Origin: Amycolatopsis sp. NBC_01488
GTDB lineage: Bacteria > Actinomycetota > Actinomycetes > Mycobacteriales > Pseudonocardiaceae
Length of the DNA stretch: 64,000 bases
Direction: 5' to 3'
Assembly: GCF_036227105.1 (NCBI RefSeq)
Contig: NZ_CP109434.1
Coordinates: forward strand, 2,422,001 to 2,486,000
The notes beneath the pieces were generated by a model. The model was not told the DNA's origin, did no database searches, and worked only from the letters and a program-made list of their open reading frames with translations. Positions within the stretch are counted from its first letter, which is position 1. Every line of letters begins with the position of its first letter. Below are positions 15,845-23,581 of this stretch, one piece after another. The position numbers and the translations under genes are program-made.

Positions 15845-17046
15845 TCGTCTTCGTCGCCGCGCGTCGGCACTTCCGCGTTGCCGGACCCCGGCTCGGCGTC
15901 GTTCGGCTGCGCGGCCTGGTCCGTGAGGACGTTCACCTCGGCCGGGTCCGGGTCGGTCTCGTGCAGCAGCGACCGGACGCCGGCGTTGAGCACCGCCAGC
16001 AGCGGCACGGCCAGCAGCGCGCCGGGGATCCCGGCCGCGACCAGGCCGGCGGTGATGGCCAGCACCACGGCCAGCGGGTGCAGCTTCACCGCGCGGCCCA
16101 GCAGCAGCGGCTGCAGGACGTGGCTTTCCAGCTGCATCACGCCGATCACGATGGCCAGCACGATCACCGCGCCGATGAAGCCGTTCGTCACCAGGGCGAC
16201 CAGCACGGCGACGCCGCCGGTGATCACGGCGCCGATGATCGGGATGAACGCGCCGATGAACACCAGCGTGGCCAGCGGGATCACCAGGGGGACGCCCATG
16301 ATCCACAGCCCGATGCCGATGCCGACGGCGTCGACCACGGCCACGGCCGCCGTCGCGCGCACGTAGCTGACCAGCGACGCGAACCCGCGGCGCCCGGCGA
16401 CGTCCACGCGGTTGCGGACCCGCCGGGGCACCGCGCGGACCAGGAACGTCCAGATGCCTTCGCCGCCGCTGAGGAAGAAGATCGTGATGAACAGCGTCAG
16501 CAGGAACCCGGTGAGGATTTCGCCGACGGTGCTCGCCGTGGTCAGCGCGGTCGTCGTGATGGACGCCTGGTTGTTCTGGATGAACCCGATCGCCTGGTTG
16601 ATGAAGTCCTGGATCTGCTCCTGGCGCAGGTGCGGCGGCCCGTTGAGCAGCCACTCCTTGATCTGGTTGAGGCTGTCGTTCAGCTGCTTCTGCAGCTGCG
16701 GCAGGCCGGAGGAGAACTGCGTGATGACGAACGTCAGCAGCCCGCCGAGCACCGCCAGCCCGGCGATCAGCACGATCGCCGTCGCCAGCCCGCGCGGGAA
16801 CCGCACCGCGACCAGCTTCTGCACCGCCGGTGCGAGCAGCGCGGACAGCAGCAGGGCGATGGACAGCGGGATGATGACGACGGACAGGTAGCCGATCACC
16901 CAGAGCACGGCGTACAGCGCGGCGACCACCACGATGAACCGCCACGCCAATGCCGCGCTGATGCGCAGGCCCCGGGGAATCAGCCCGGTGATGTCCTCGT
17001 GCTCCGGCAGGAATGGATCTTCGCGTCGCGCGTGGCTCACTGGCAC
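15841..17046 (-). CDS. AI-2E family transporter (PerM/TqsA-like)
   Basis: A 401-residue polytopic membrane protein with eight predicted helices and the family's middle amphipathic segment (QLQKQLNDSLNQIKEWL). The C-terminal signature FIGAFIPIIGAVITGGVAVLVAL and HPLAVVLAITAGLVAAGIPGALLAVPLLAV is diagnostic of the AI-2E exporter/PerM family. Start GTG 17046; a second GTG six bases in is equally possible. It is the first gene of the operon with the MacS-like kinase and its regulator (ATGA overlap), so it may feed the signal to the kinase; that link is inference. The transported substrate is not known. Confidence 0.88.
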   Translation of the reverse strand: MPVSHARREDPFLPEHEDITGLIPRGLRISAALAWRFIVVVAALYAVLWVIGYLSVVIIPLSIALLLSALLAPAVQKLVAVRFPRGLATAIVLIAGLAVLGGLLTFVITQFSSGLPQLQKQLNDSLNQIKEWLLNGPPHLRQEQIQDFINQAIGFIQNNQASITTTALTTASTVGEILTGFLLTLFITIFFLSGGEGIWTFLVRAVPRRVRNRVDVAGRRGFASLVSYVRATAAVAVVDAVGIGIGLWIMGVPLVIPLATLVFIGAFIPIIGAVITGGVAVLVALVTNGFIGAVIVLAIVIGVMQLESHVLQPLLLGRAVKLHPLAVVLAITAGLVAAGIPGALLAVPLLAVLNAGVRSLLHETDPDPAEVNVLTDQAAQPNDAEPGSGNAEVPTRGDEDE

Positions 17047-17273
17047 ACCGTACTGGCTGGACGTCCGATTCGGCCGCTTTCCCGCGGCCGCGTCGGCACC
17101 GTTCGCTGCCAGGGGTGATCACCCGCCGTCAGACCGGGCTACACAGTGTGTCGTTCACACGATGGGGGCATCAAGCCGTGTCGAGGATGCGCGGGCCGCC
17201 GCCGGTTTGGTTAGGTCGCTTCCGCAACGCAATGTTGCCGATCGATCACCCGGCTTTCGAAGGAGACGCACCC

Positions 17274-18197
17274 GTGGCCGACCACGCGACGAACGAGGGG
17301 CAGGGCGCCAAGCGCGCCGGCCGTCTCGTGTCGCGTGCGCTGCTCGTGCTCGGCGGTGCCGTGGCCGGCACCGCCGCCGCTTGGCTCGTCTCCGGTGCGA
17401 CCGCTTCCGCGGACACCGTCGAGGTGGGCACCGCGTCCGTCACCCCGGTCACCGAGGCCGCGACCGGCAGCATCGGCGACGTGAAGGACGGCGCGTCGGA
17501 CGCGGCGAGCGATGTCTCCGCCGCGAGCTGCCAGCAGGACGCCACGACGTGGAGCCAGCCGTGCGCCCGCGTCCTCGGGCACGAGGTCTCCGACCGCGTC
17601 AGCGACTCGGTTTCGGACTTCGCCGAGGACGCCGTCGTCAGCCCGGCGCACCGCACCCTCGGCGCGGTCGAGCACATCGTCCGCAAGCCGCAGGACACCC
17701 GCGAGGTCCTCGAGCAGACCTTCACCCCCGAGCCGGCGCACGACGTGCTGCAGCTGCTCGACCCGGCCGGCCACGGTGACCTGGTTCCGCTCCCGGGGCT
17801 TGCCCCGGTCGAGCAGGAGCCGGTGACCACGGGCCTCGGCCAGGCCACGGACCCGGTCGCCGTCTCGACCGTCCAGCTCCCCGCCGCGCTGCGAGCCGCG
17901 CTCGCAATGCCGACGGGTTTCCAGTACGACGACGGCACCGGTGCCGCGGGCGAGTCCCGTGATTCCCACCGTGACCTGCCTTCGCCGCTGACCCCGGTGC
18001 AGCTTCCGGTCGCACCGTCCGTCCCCACCGCCCCGGGTGGCACCACGGCCCCCGGTGGACACCTCGACGGCCTCAACTTCGGCGTCCCCTTCTGGACGAC
18101 CGAAGCCGTCGACTCCGCCGTCGCGGCGATGAGCCGCGCCGGCCTGCGCCACACGGCGCGCACCCCGGGCGAGCAGCCCGGCGTCACTCCTGACTGA
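17274..18197 (+). CDS. secreted protein of unknown function
   Basis: GTG 17274 is preceded by GAAGGAG at 8 bases, which decides the start within a longer open frame. The 307-residue product has a signal peptide (RLVSRALLVLGGAVAGTAAAWLVSG, then ATASA before the probable cleavage). The mature part starts with Ser/Asp-rich helical stretches (DVKDGASDAASDVSAAS, VSDRVSDSVSDF) including two cysteines, and ends with a Pro/Gly-rich tail. No family recognised and no membrane anchor seen. It lies 205 bases upstream of the chaplin-like gene in the same direction and may be a partner in surface assembly. Confidence 0.65.
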   Translation: MADHATNEGQGAKRAGRLVSRALLVLGGAVAGTAAAWLVSGATASADTVEVGTASVTPVTEAATGSIGDVKDGASDAASDVSAASCQQDATTWSQPCARVLGHEVSDRVSDSVSDFAEDAVVSPAHRTLGAVEHIVRKPQDTREVLEQTFTPEPAHDVLQLLDPAGHGDLVPLPGLAPVEQEPVTTGLGQATDPVAVSTVQLPAALRAALAMPTGFQYDDGTGAAGESRDSHRDLPSPLTPVQLPVAPSVPTAPGGTTAPGGHLDGLNFGVPFWTTEAVDSAVAAMSRAGLRHTARTPGEQPGVTPD

Positions 18198-18402
18198 ACA
18201 CCTCCCCTCACGGGTCGCTGACGCGCCCAAGTCCGTCTTCATCTGACGGCTCTGCGTCCGCGCGATACCCGTGATCAGGCGGTGCGCTTTTTCGCGCCCG
18301 CAGAAGTTCCATCCCCCTCTGGTGCGGCTCGGACACATTCCCTTTCGACGAGCGCACCCCCATAAGCCCGCAAGGGAACCCGAAATAAAGGAGAAAAACC
18401 CC
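18198..18402 (+). promoter_or_regulatory. leader region of the chaplin-like gene
   Basis: About 205 bases. CACGGGT (18209-18215) can pair with ACCCGTG (18267-18273), perhaps a terminator for the upstream gene. GCGC-ttttt-GCGC-type pairing follows near 18285. AAAGGAG (18387-18393 region) is a strong ribosome site 9 bases before ATG 18403. The promoter was not identified. Confidence 0.35.
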
Positions 18403-21400
18403 ATGCAGACGTGGGCAAAGCGCGGACTCCAGACCGCACTTGTCACGGGTGGGTTGCTGATGCTGGGTACCGGCATCGCTTCGGCTGACGAGAACGTCAA
18501 CCCCGACGCCCCGGCCTCCCCGCTCGACCTGAACGTCACGGCTCCCATCCAGGAAGCCAACAACGCGGTCGGCACCCCCTTCGGCCAGCTGGACCTGCCC
18601 GCCGGGCAGACGGAGCTGAGCACCAAGCCGGTCACCAACGCGGCGAACGAAGCGGCGAAGCAGCTCGACGAAGCGAGCCCGATCAGCCAGAGCACCCTCG
18701 GCGGTGCCACCAAGGCCGACGGCGCGGGCGCCTTCACCCCGGCGCACAACAACCTCAAGGGCAACAAGGTCACCGGCGACGTCGTCGTCCCGATCCAGAT
18801 CGTGGACAACGCGATCGGCGTGATCGGCGACGCGAACGTCGTGGGCGGCAACCACACGCAGACCTGGGACCACAACCAGGACATCGCGACGACCGGCGAA
18901 GGCTCCAGCATCGCGGGCAACGCGGTCGCCCTCGACTGGGCGCTCCCCGTGCAGATCGCCGGGAACGGCGGCGGCGTCGCCGGCGGCACCGGCCGCGTGA
19001 CCGGTGGGTCGGCCAGCCAAAGCGCCACCGAGACCGGCAACGTCGACACGAACGGCGACGGCTCGGCCCTCTCCGGCAACGTGGTGGCGGGCCAGCTCGC
19101 CACCCCGGTCCAGGTGACCGGCAACGCCGCCTCGTACCTGCTCGGCAACGGGCAGAGCCACGGCTACTCCGCCGACACCGCCGCGACCTCCGGTGGCTCG
19201 CTGTTCAGCTCCGGCGACAACAGCGCGGGATCGGGCAACGTGGTCGGCGCGCCGATCGCCCTGCCGGTCAAGTTCAACTGCAACTCGGGTGCCGTGTGGG
19301 GCTCGCTGTCGAACTCCGACGGCTGCAACACCTCCGCCGACGCCAAGGCCGGCGACACGCGCGAGGGCAGCCTCGGCATCCCGACCTACGTCCAGACCAG
19401 CGGCAACGACTCGTTCCTGTCCGGCACCGGCGGGGCGGCCTCGCTGTCCCCGATCGCGAACGTCGCGGGTGTCGCGGGCTCGTGGATCGGCAACGCCTCG
19501 GCGGGCATCCCCGACGCCGGCAGCTCCTCCAGCACGGTCGACTCGGGCGGCTTCGTCAAGACCGCCGGTGACAACGCGAGCGGCTCGGGCAACGTCCTGA
19601 ACCCGTCGGTCGCGCTGCCGGTCGAGGTCTTCGGCGTCGGTGGCACCTACATCGGCCAGGCGAACGCGGCGCACGACAACACCACCGACGCCAACGCGGG
19701 CAACGGCAGCTACACCAAGGGCAACGACTCCGTCCTCGGTGGCAACATCGTCAACACCCAGGCCGCGGGCGCGCCCGAGGTCTTCGGCATCGGCGGCAGC
19801 CACATCGGCAACGCGACCGGCTCGGCGACCGAGGACAAGACGGTCACCGCCGGTGCGTACGACGGCACGCAGGGCAGCGACTCGTCCGGCTCGGGCAACG
19901 TCGTCCAGGTGCCGGTCGGCCTGCCCGCCGAGGTCTTCGGCGTGGGCGGCTCGTTCATCGGCCAGGGCTCCGGCTCGGCCGACGAGACCAAGGTCGTCTC
20001 CGGTGGCGGCGGTGGCAGCACCCACGACGACAACGGCTTCCTGAGCTCGAACCTGGGCACCGTGCCGGCTTCGCTGCCGGTGCAGGTCGCCAACATCGGC
20101 GGCGCGTTCGTCGGCCAGGGCCACGGCAAGGGCTCGACCGACACGACGTCCAACGCGGGCGGCGACGTCACGGCGAACGGCCCCGCGGGCGCCGGCGCCG
20201 GCAACATCGTCGAGGCCCCGGTCTCGCTCCCGGTGCTGGCCGCCGGCAGCGGTGCCGCCCTCGCGGGCATCGGCACCGGTGAGAACAACAACATCACCGA
20301 CTCCACGGCGGGCGGCGACGCCCTCACCGACGGCCAGGACGGTGCGCTGACCGGCAACATCGTGAAGGCCCCCATCGCGGGTGCCGCGCAGCTGTTCAGC
20401 GACGGGGTCGCGGCTGCGGCCCTGGGCCACGGCCTGGGCACGAGCGACACGATGTCGCAGGCGGGCGGCGACGCCACCACCAACGGTGACCGCGGCAGCG
20501 TGGCCGGCAACATCATCGGCGCCGACGCGCTGCCGGTGGCGCAGGTCTTCGGCGACGCCGTCAGCGCGGCGGGTGTCGCCAGCGGCACCGGGATCAACAC
20601 GACGTCCGTGCACAACGCGGGCGACGACACCACCTCCGGTGTCGAGGGCGCCATCTCCGGCAACATCCTCGACATCCCGGCCACGGCGATCGCGCAGCTG
20701 TTCGGCGACGCGGTGACCGTGGGCGGCGTCGCGCACGCCGTCGGCGACAACACGCTGACCACGCAGAACGGTGGCGAGCCCGTCACCGAGGGCGACGGGT
20801 CCAGCCTGTCGGGCTACAACTTCTACCACGCGCTCGCCGTGCCGGTGCAGATCTTCGGGGTGCCCCTCGAGCTGCTCGGGGTCGCGACCGCGGACGCGAC
20901 CGACATGACGAGCATCGACGGGAACGACGACGCCATCGCGTTCCCGGTCGACGGTTCGGAGATGGCGGCCGACGAGCTGCCCTCGCTGACCGGGCTCGCC
21001 AGCGGCCTGCCGACGGCGGGGCTGCCCACCCAGGGCCTGCCCGCGCTGCCGACCGCGCTGCCGACCGCCGCGCCGATCGGTGCCCAGCGTGCCGACCTGC
21101 CGACCGGGGGCAACCCGCTGGCCGGGCTCTCGCAGCTGGCGCACCTGCCCACCCCGGGCGGCGTCTCCGGCGTCCCGGCGCTGCCGAAGCCGACCCTGCC
21201 CAACGCCTCGGCGCTGCCCGCGGTGACCGGCCTGTCGGCACTGGGTGGTGCGCTGCCCGGGCACACCGAGCGTGCGGACCTGCCGACCGCCGGCCTGCCG
21301 ATCGCGACGCCGGCCCTGCCGGTCCTGGCTGCCCTGCCCGGCACCGAGCGTGCGGACCTGCCCACCGGTGGCCTGCCCGTCGCGCTGCCGGCGCTGCCGA

Positions 21401-21648
21401 CCGGTGGCCTGCCCGTCGCGCTGCCGGCCCTGCCCGCCCTGGGTGGCGTCCCGGCGCTGCCGGTCGCCCTCCCGGTGACCCCGGCCCTGCCGGCCACCCC
21501 GGCGCTGCCGGCCGCCCCGGCGCTGCCGGTGAACGCCAAGCTGCCGGTGCTGAACAGCGCCGCCCCGGCCGCGCAGGTTCCGGCCATGTCGGGCCTGGAC
21601 TCCACCGGCTTCCTCGCGAAGCTGCTGGGCCTGGTGAAGCGCAAGTAG
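18403..21648 (+). CDS. giant chaplin-like repeat surface protein
   Basis: A 1081-residue exported protein: signal peptide at residues 1-28 (TALVTGGLLMLGTGIASA), then about 14 degenerate repeats from residue 118 to 840 with a period near 51. Each has a core such as GSGNVVQVPVGLPAEVFGVG followed by an IG/VG turn and an Asp/Thr/Asn-rich linker. The core resembles the chaplin domain (SGN-V-PV-PV-V-GN) of hydrophobic amyloid-forming coat proteins of Streptomyces, but chaplins carry one or two copies. Residues 860-1060 are leucine-proline repeats (GLPVALPALP), and the end is a short hydrophobic segment with KRK. No LPXTG-type sorting signal. A fibre or hydrophobic coat role is inferred. Confidence 0.75.
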   Translation: MQTWAKRGLQTALVTGGLLMLGTGIASADENVNPDAPASPLDLNVTAPIQEANNAVGTPFGQLDLPAGQTELSTKPVTNAANEAAKQLDEASPISQSTLGGATKADGAGAFTPAHNNLKGNKVTGDVVVPIQIVDNAIGVIGDANVVGGNHTQTWDHNQDIATTGEGSSIAGNAVALDWALPVQIAGNGGGVAGGTGRVTGGSASQSATETGNVDTNGDGSALSGNVVAGQLATPVQVTGNAASYLLGNGQSHGYSADTAATSGGSLFSSGDNSAGSGNVVGAPIALPVKFNCNSGAVWGSLSNSDGCNTSADAKAGDTREGSLGIPTYVQTSGNDSFLSGTGGAASLSPIANVAGVAGSWIGNASAGIPDAGSSSSTVDSGGFVKTAGDNASGSGNVLNPSVALPVEVFGVGGTYIGQANAAHDNTTDANAGNGSYTKGNDSVLGGNIVNTQAAGAPEVFGIGGSHIGNATGSATEDKTVTAGAYDGTQGSDSSGSGNVVQVPVGLPAEVFGVGGSFIGQGSGSADETKVVSGGGGGSTHDDNGFLSSNLGTVPASLPVQVANIGGAFVGQGHGKGSTDTTSNAGGDVTANGPAGAGAGNIVEAPVSLPVLAAGSGAALAGIGTGENNNITDSTAGGDALTDGQDGALTGNIVKAPIAGAAQLFSDGVAAAALGHGLGTSDTMSQAGGDATTNGDRGSVAGNIIGADALPVAQVFGDAVSAAGVASGTGINTTSVHNAGDDTTSGVEGAISGNILDIPATAIAQLFGDAVTVGGVAHAVGDNTLTTQNGGEPVTEGDGSSLSGYNFYHALAVPVQIFGVPLELLGVATADATDMTSIDGNDDAIAFPVDGSEMAADELPSLTGLASGLPTAGLPTQGLPALPTALPTAAPIGAQRADLPTGGNPLAGLSQLAHLPTPGGVSGVPALPKPTLPNASALPAVTGLSALGGALPGHTERADLPTAGLPIATPALPVLAALPGTERADLPTGGLPVALPALPTGGLPVALPALPALGGVPALPVALPVTPALPATPALPAAPALPVNAKLPVLNSAAPAAQVPAMSGLDSTGFLAKLLGLVKRK

Positions 21649-21658
21649 TTCGGTGACG

Positions 21659-21687
21659 CCGGGCGGGTTCAGCCAGAACCCGCCCGG
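21659..21687 (+). terminator. terminator of the chaplin-like gene
   Basis: A 12-bp perfect stem, CCGGGCGGGTTC (21659-21670) with GAACCCGCCCGG (21676-21687), and a 5-base loop, ten bases after the stop codon. Confidence 0.8.
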
Positions 21688-21700
21688 CCCCCAACCCCGG

Positions 21701-21745
21701 CAGGCGCTCCACCGCGCCGCGAGGTCTCCTCGCACGGAGCGCCTG
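21701..21745. repeat. inverted repeat between two terminators
   Basis: CAGGCGCTCC (21701-21710) pairs with GGAGCGCCTG (21736-21745). Inside lies a second small hairpin, GAGG-TCT-CCTC. Position between two gene terminators suggests a third structural element rather than an operator. Confidence 0.5.
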
Positions 21746-21779
21746 ACGATCGAAAGAACGCTCCTTCCCTGGAGACGGC

Positions 21780-21812
21780 GAGCCCCAGGAACCGATCAGG
21801 TTCCTGGGGCTC
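21780..21812 (-). terminator. terminator of the dioxygenase gene
   Basis: A 14-bp perfect stem, GAGCCCCAGGAACC (21780-21793) with GGTTCCTGGGGCTC (21799-21812), and a 5-base loop, 18 bases beyond the minus-strand dioxygenase stop. It is symmetric and could also stop plus-strand transcription. Confidence 0.8.
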
Positions 21813-21830
21813 GTTCGTGTTCCGGGCCGG

Positions 21831-22601
21831 TCAGGAGAACTGCAGCGACCGCTTCGCCAGGCCGTGCCAGAAGCCGTCGATCACCGTGCGGCCGGACTTC
21901 TCCTCCGCGGTCGCGCCAAGGGAGACGAACAGCGGTGCGAAGTGCTCGATCCGCGGGTGCGCGAGCGTGGCCGACGGCGCCTTGTGCCGGAAGTCGAGGA
22001 GCGCGTCGACGTCTCCGCCGCGCACGGCCTCCTCACCCCAGTGGTCGAACTCGGCCGACCACGCGGGCGGCGTCCCGTCGGTGGCGCGGGCCATGCCGCT
22101 CAGGTTGTGCGTGAAGAAGCCGCTGCCGATGATCAGCACGCCTTCGTCGCGCAGCGGCGCGAGCTTGCGGCCGAGGTCGAACAGCTCCTGCGGGTCCAGC
22201 GAGGGCATCGAGACCTGCAGCACCGGGACGTCGGCGTCCGGGTACATCTCGACGAGCGGCACGTAGGCGCCGTGGTCGAGGCCGCGCTCCGGCGCGTCGT
22301 GCACAGGGGTCTCCGTCGAGCGGAGCAGCTTCCGCACCTTCTCCGCCAGCTCCGGCGCACCCGGCGCGGCGTACTTCACCTGGTAGTAACGCTCGGGGAA
22401 GCCCCAGAAGTCGTAGACGAGTGGCACGGTCGTGGTGGCCGCGATGGTCAGCGGCGCCTCCTCCCAGTGCGCCGACACGACCAGGATCGCGCGGGGCTTG
22501 GGCAGGTCGGCCGACCAGGCGGCGAGCTGGCGGGTCCACGTGGGGTCGTCGGCGAGCGGCGGCGCTCCGTGGCTGAGATAGAGGACCGGGGTGCGGGTCA
22601 T
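21831..22601 (-). CDS. DODA-type extradiol aromatic ring-opening dioxygenase (YgiD-like)
   Basis: A 256-residue iron- or zinc-dependent enzyme of the LigB superfamily that resembles 4,5-DOPA dioxygenase. Metal-ligand motifs are visible: YLSHGAPPL near the N-terminus, VVSAHWEE, GLDHGAYVPLVEMYP and IIGSGFFTHNL with a conserved His. ATG 22601 follows GGAG at 6 bases. A TTG at 22626-22628 would extend the frame but falls inside an operator palindrome and was rejected. The physiological substrate is unknown. A MarR gene lies upstream on the same strand, and a MarR-sized palindrome covers the promoter. Confidence 0.85.
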   Translation of the reverse strand: MTRTPVLYLSHGAPPLADDPTWTRQLAAWSADLPKPRAILVVSAHWEEAPLTIAATTTVPLVYDFWGFPERYYQVKYAAPGAPELAEKVRKLLRSTETPVHDAPERGLDHGAYVPLVEMYPDADVPVLQVSMPSLDPQELFDLGRKLAPLRDEGVLIIGSGFFTHNLSGMARATDGTPPAWSAEFDHWGEEAVRGGDVDALLDFRHKAPSATLAHPRIEHFAPLFVSLGATAEEKSGRTVIDGFWHGLAKRSLQFS

Positions 22602-22616
22602 CGACGGCTCCAGTGC

Positions 22617-22639
22617 TTGAAAGTTCAACTACTACAATA
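22617..22639 (-). promoter_or_regulatory. dioxygenase promoter with operator palindrome
   Basis: On the minus strand a TATTGT box (22634-22639) stands before the perfect inverted repeat TTGAA-N2-TTCAA (22617-22628), which would cover the transcription start. This spacing suits repression by a MarR or similar small winged-helix dimer. Confidence 0.5.
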
Positions 22640-22668
22640 CCTGACGCCCTCGCGTGCCGGGATATTCC

Positions 22669-23061
22669 TCAGGCGGCTTCGAGGTTCGCCGCGCAGCGCT
22701 CCAGGGAGCGGATCATCGCGCGGTAGTCGTCGTCGCTGATGCCGTCCATCGCCGCGGCGCGGAAGGCCTTGATGCGCTCCTCGACGCGGGCGTGGGTGGC
22801 GCGACCCGCGTGGGTGAGCTCGCCGTTTTCGGCGAGCCAGCCGCGCTCGCGCAGGTCGGCGATCTTCGGGGTCATCGACCCCTCGGCGGTGACGAACGGC
22901 GCCATGACCGCGTCGACGTCCTCCGGCGTACGGGCGCCGAGGGCGATCGTGTTGAGTACCTGCCAATGCCGCCGGGTCAGCGACTCCGTGTCGAGGACCC
23001 GGCCCATGGAGGATTCGAGAAGCTCGTGGACGTGGCGCAGGTGCCAGCCGAGGGGTTTCAT
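22669..23061 (-). CDS. MarR-family winged-helix regulator
   Basis: About 130 residues: MKPLGWHLRHVHELLE, a winged-helix core (LTRRHWQVLNTIALGARTPEDV, then MTPKIADLRERGWL with a wing), and a C-terminal dimerisation helix. It is short for MarR but complete. Starts at ATG 23061; ATG 23076 or a TTG further upstream would enter the operator. It diverges from a second MarR gene, and a perfect 11-4-11 palindrome lies between the two. The downstream dioxygenase gene, 68 bases away on the same strand, may be its target or part of the unit. Confidence 0.8.
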   Translation of the reverse strand: MKPLGWHLRHVHELLESSMGRVLDTESLTRRHWQVLNTIALGARTPEDVDAVMAPFVTAEGSMTPKIADLRERGWLAENGELTHAGRATHARVEERIKAFRAAAMDGISDDDYRAMIRSLERCAANLEAA

Positions 23062-23086
23062 GGATACTCCAGCCATGTAGATGAAC

Positions 23087-23112
23087 AACTACATGTAAAA
23101 GTACATGTAGTT
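23087..23112. promoter_or_regulatory. shared operator between divergent MarR genes
   Basis: AACTACATGTA (23087-23097) and TACATGTAGTT (23102-23112) form a perfect 11-bp inverted repeat with a 4-base spacer. Each arm contains an inner ACATGT palindrome, so two dimers could bind. It lies 26 bases from one start and 17 bases from the other, so it can control both genes. Confidence 0.8.
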
Positions 23113-23128
23113 CGGAGGTGGGGCAACC

Positions 23129-23581
23129 ATGACGGACGCGGTGGCCGACGTCGAGCGCGCGATGATCGCCATCCGCCGCAGCCAGCAGCGGCGGGCGCTG
23201 AGCCGGATCGGCAAGGCCCGCGGCCAGGGCGCGCACGACCCGGTGCACGAACTGCTCGACGTCGTCGAAGAGCTCGCCGAACGCGGCGAGCCCAGCACGG
23301 TGACGGCCTTGAGCGCGGCGATGGGCGTCGACCAGCCCCGCGCCAGCCGGCTGGTGGCGCGCGCGGTCGAGCAGGGCCTGCTCCGCCGCGAAGCCGATCA
23401 GCGCGACGGACGGCGTGCGGTGCTCGTGCCGACCGAGGCCGGCCAGGCGCACCTCGACGAGCTGCACGCCTTCCGGCGCTCGGTGTTCGCCGAGGTGATG
23501 GCGGACTGGCCGGAGGACGACCGCGAGAACTTCGGCCGGCTCCTCACGGCGTTCGTCCGCGGGTACAGCGCGCTCGGCTAG
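23129..23581 (+). CDS. MarR-family transcriptional regulator
   Basis: A 150-residue repressor-type protein with the MarR fold: dimer helices at both ends and the DNA-binding core TVTALSAAMGVDQPRASRLVARAVEQGLL, followed by the wing signature DQRDGRRAVLVPTEAG. ATG 23129 is preceded by GGAGGTGG. It diverges from another MarR gene across a perfect 11-4-11 palindrome. Its stop overlaps the convergent dnaB stop by 3 bases. The ligand and wider regulon are unknown. Confidence 0.92.
   Translation: MTDAVADVERAMIAIRRSQQRRALSRIGKARGQGAHDPVHELLDVVEELAERGEPSTVTALSAAMGVDQPRASRLVARAVEQGLLRREADQRDGRRAVLVPTEAGQAHLDELHAFRRSVFAEVMADWPEDDRENFGRLLTAFVRGYSALG

Noticed and set aside
17140..17175. CRP-like site (GTGT-N5-ACAC) upstream of the secreted protein gene
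   Set aside because: Spacing does not match the TGTGA-N6-TCACA consensus and half-sites are only four bases.
18403..21648. Mycobacterial PE-PGRS-like or LPXTG-anchored surface protein
   Set aside because: No PE domain, no GGAGG repeats and no sorting motif before the short basic C-terminus.
18208..21735. A 1175-residue open frame on the minus strand opposite the chaplin-like gene
   Set aside because: It mirrors the plus-strand codon bias of a high-GC gene, is Arg/Gly/Val-rich without domains, and the plus-strand product has signal peptide, repeats and ribosome site.
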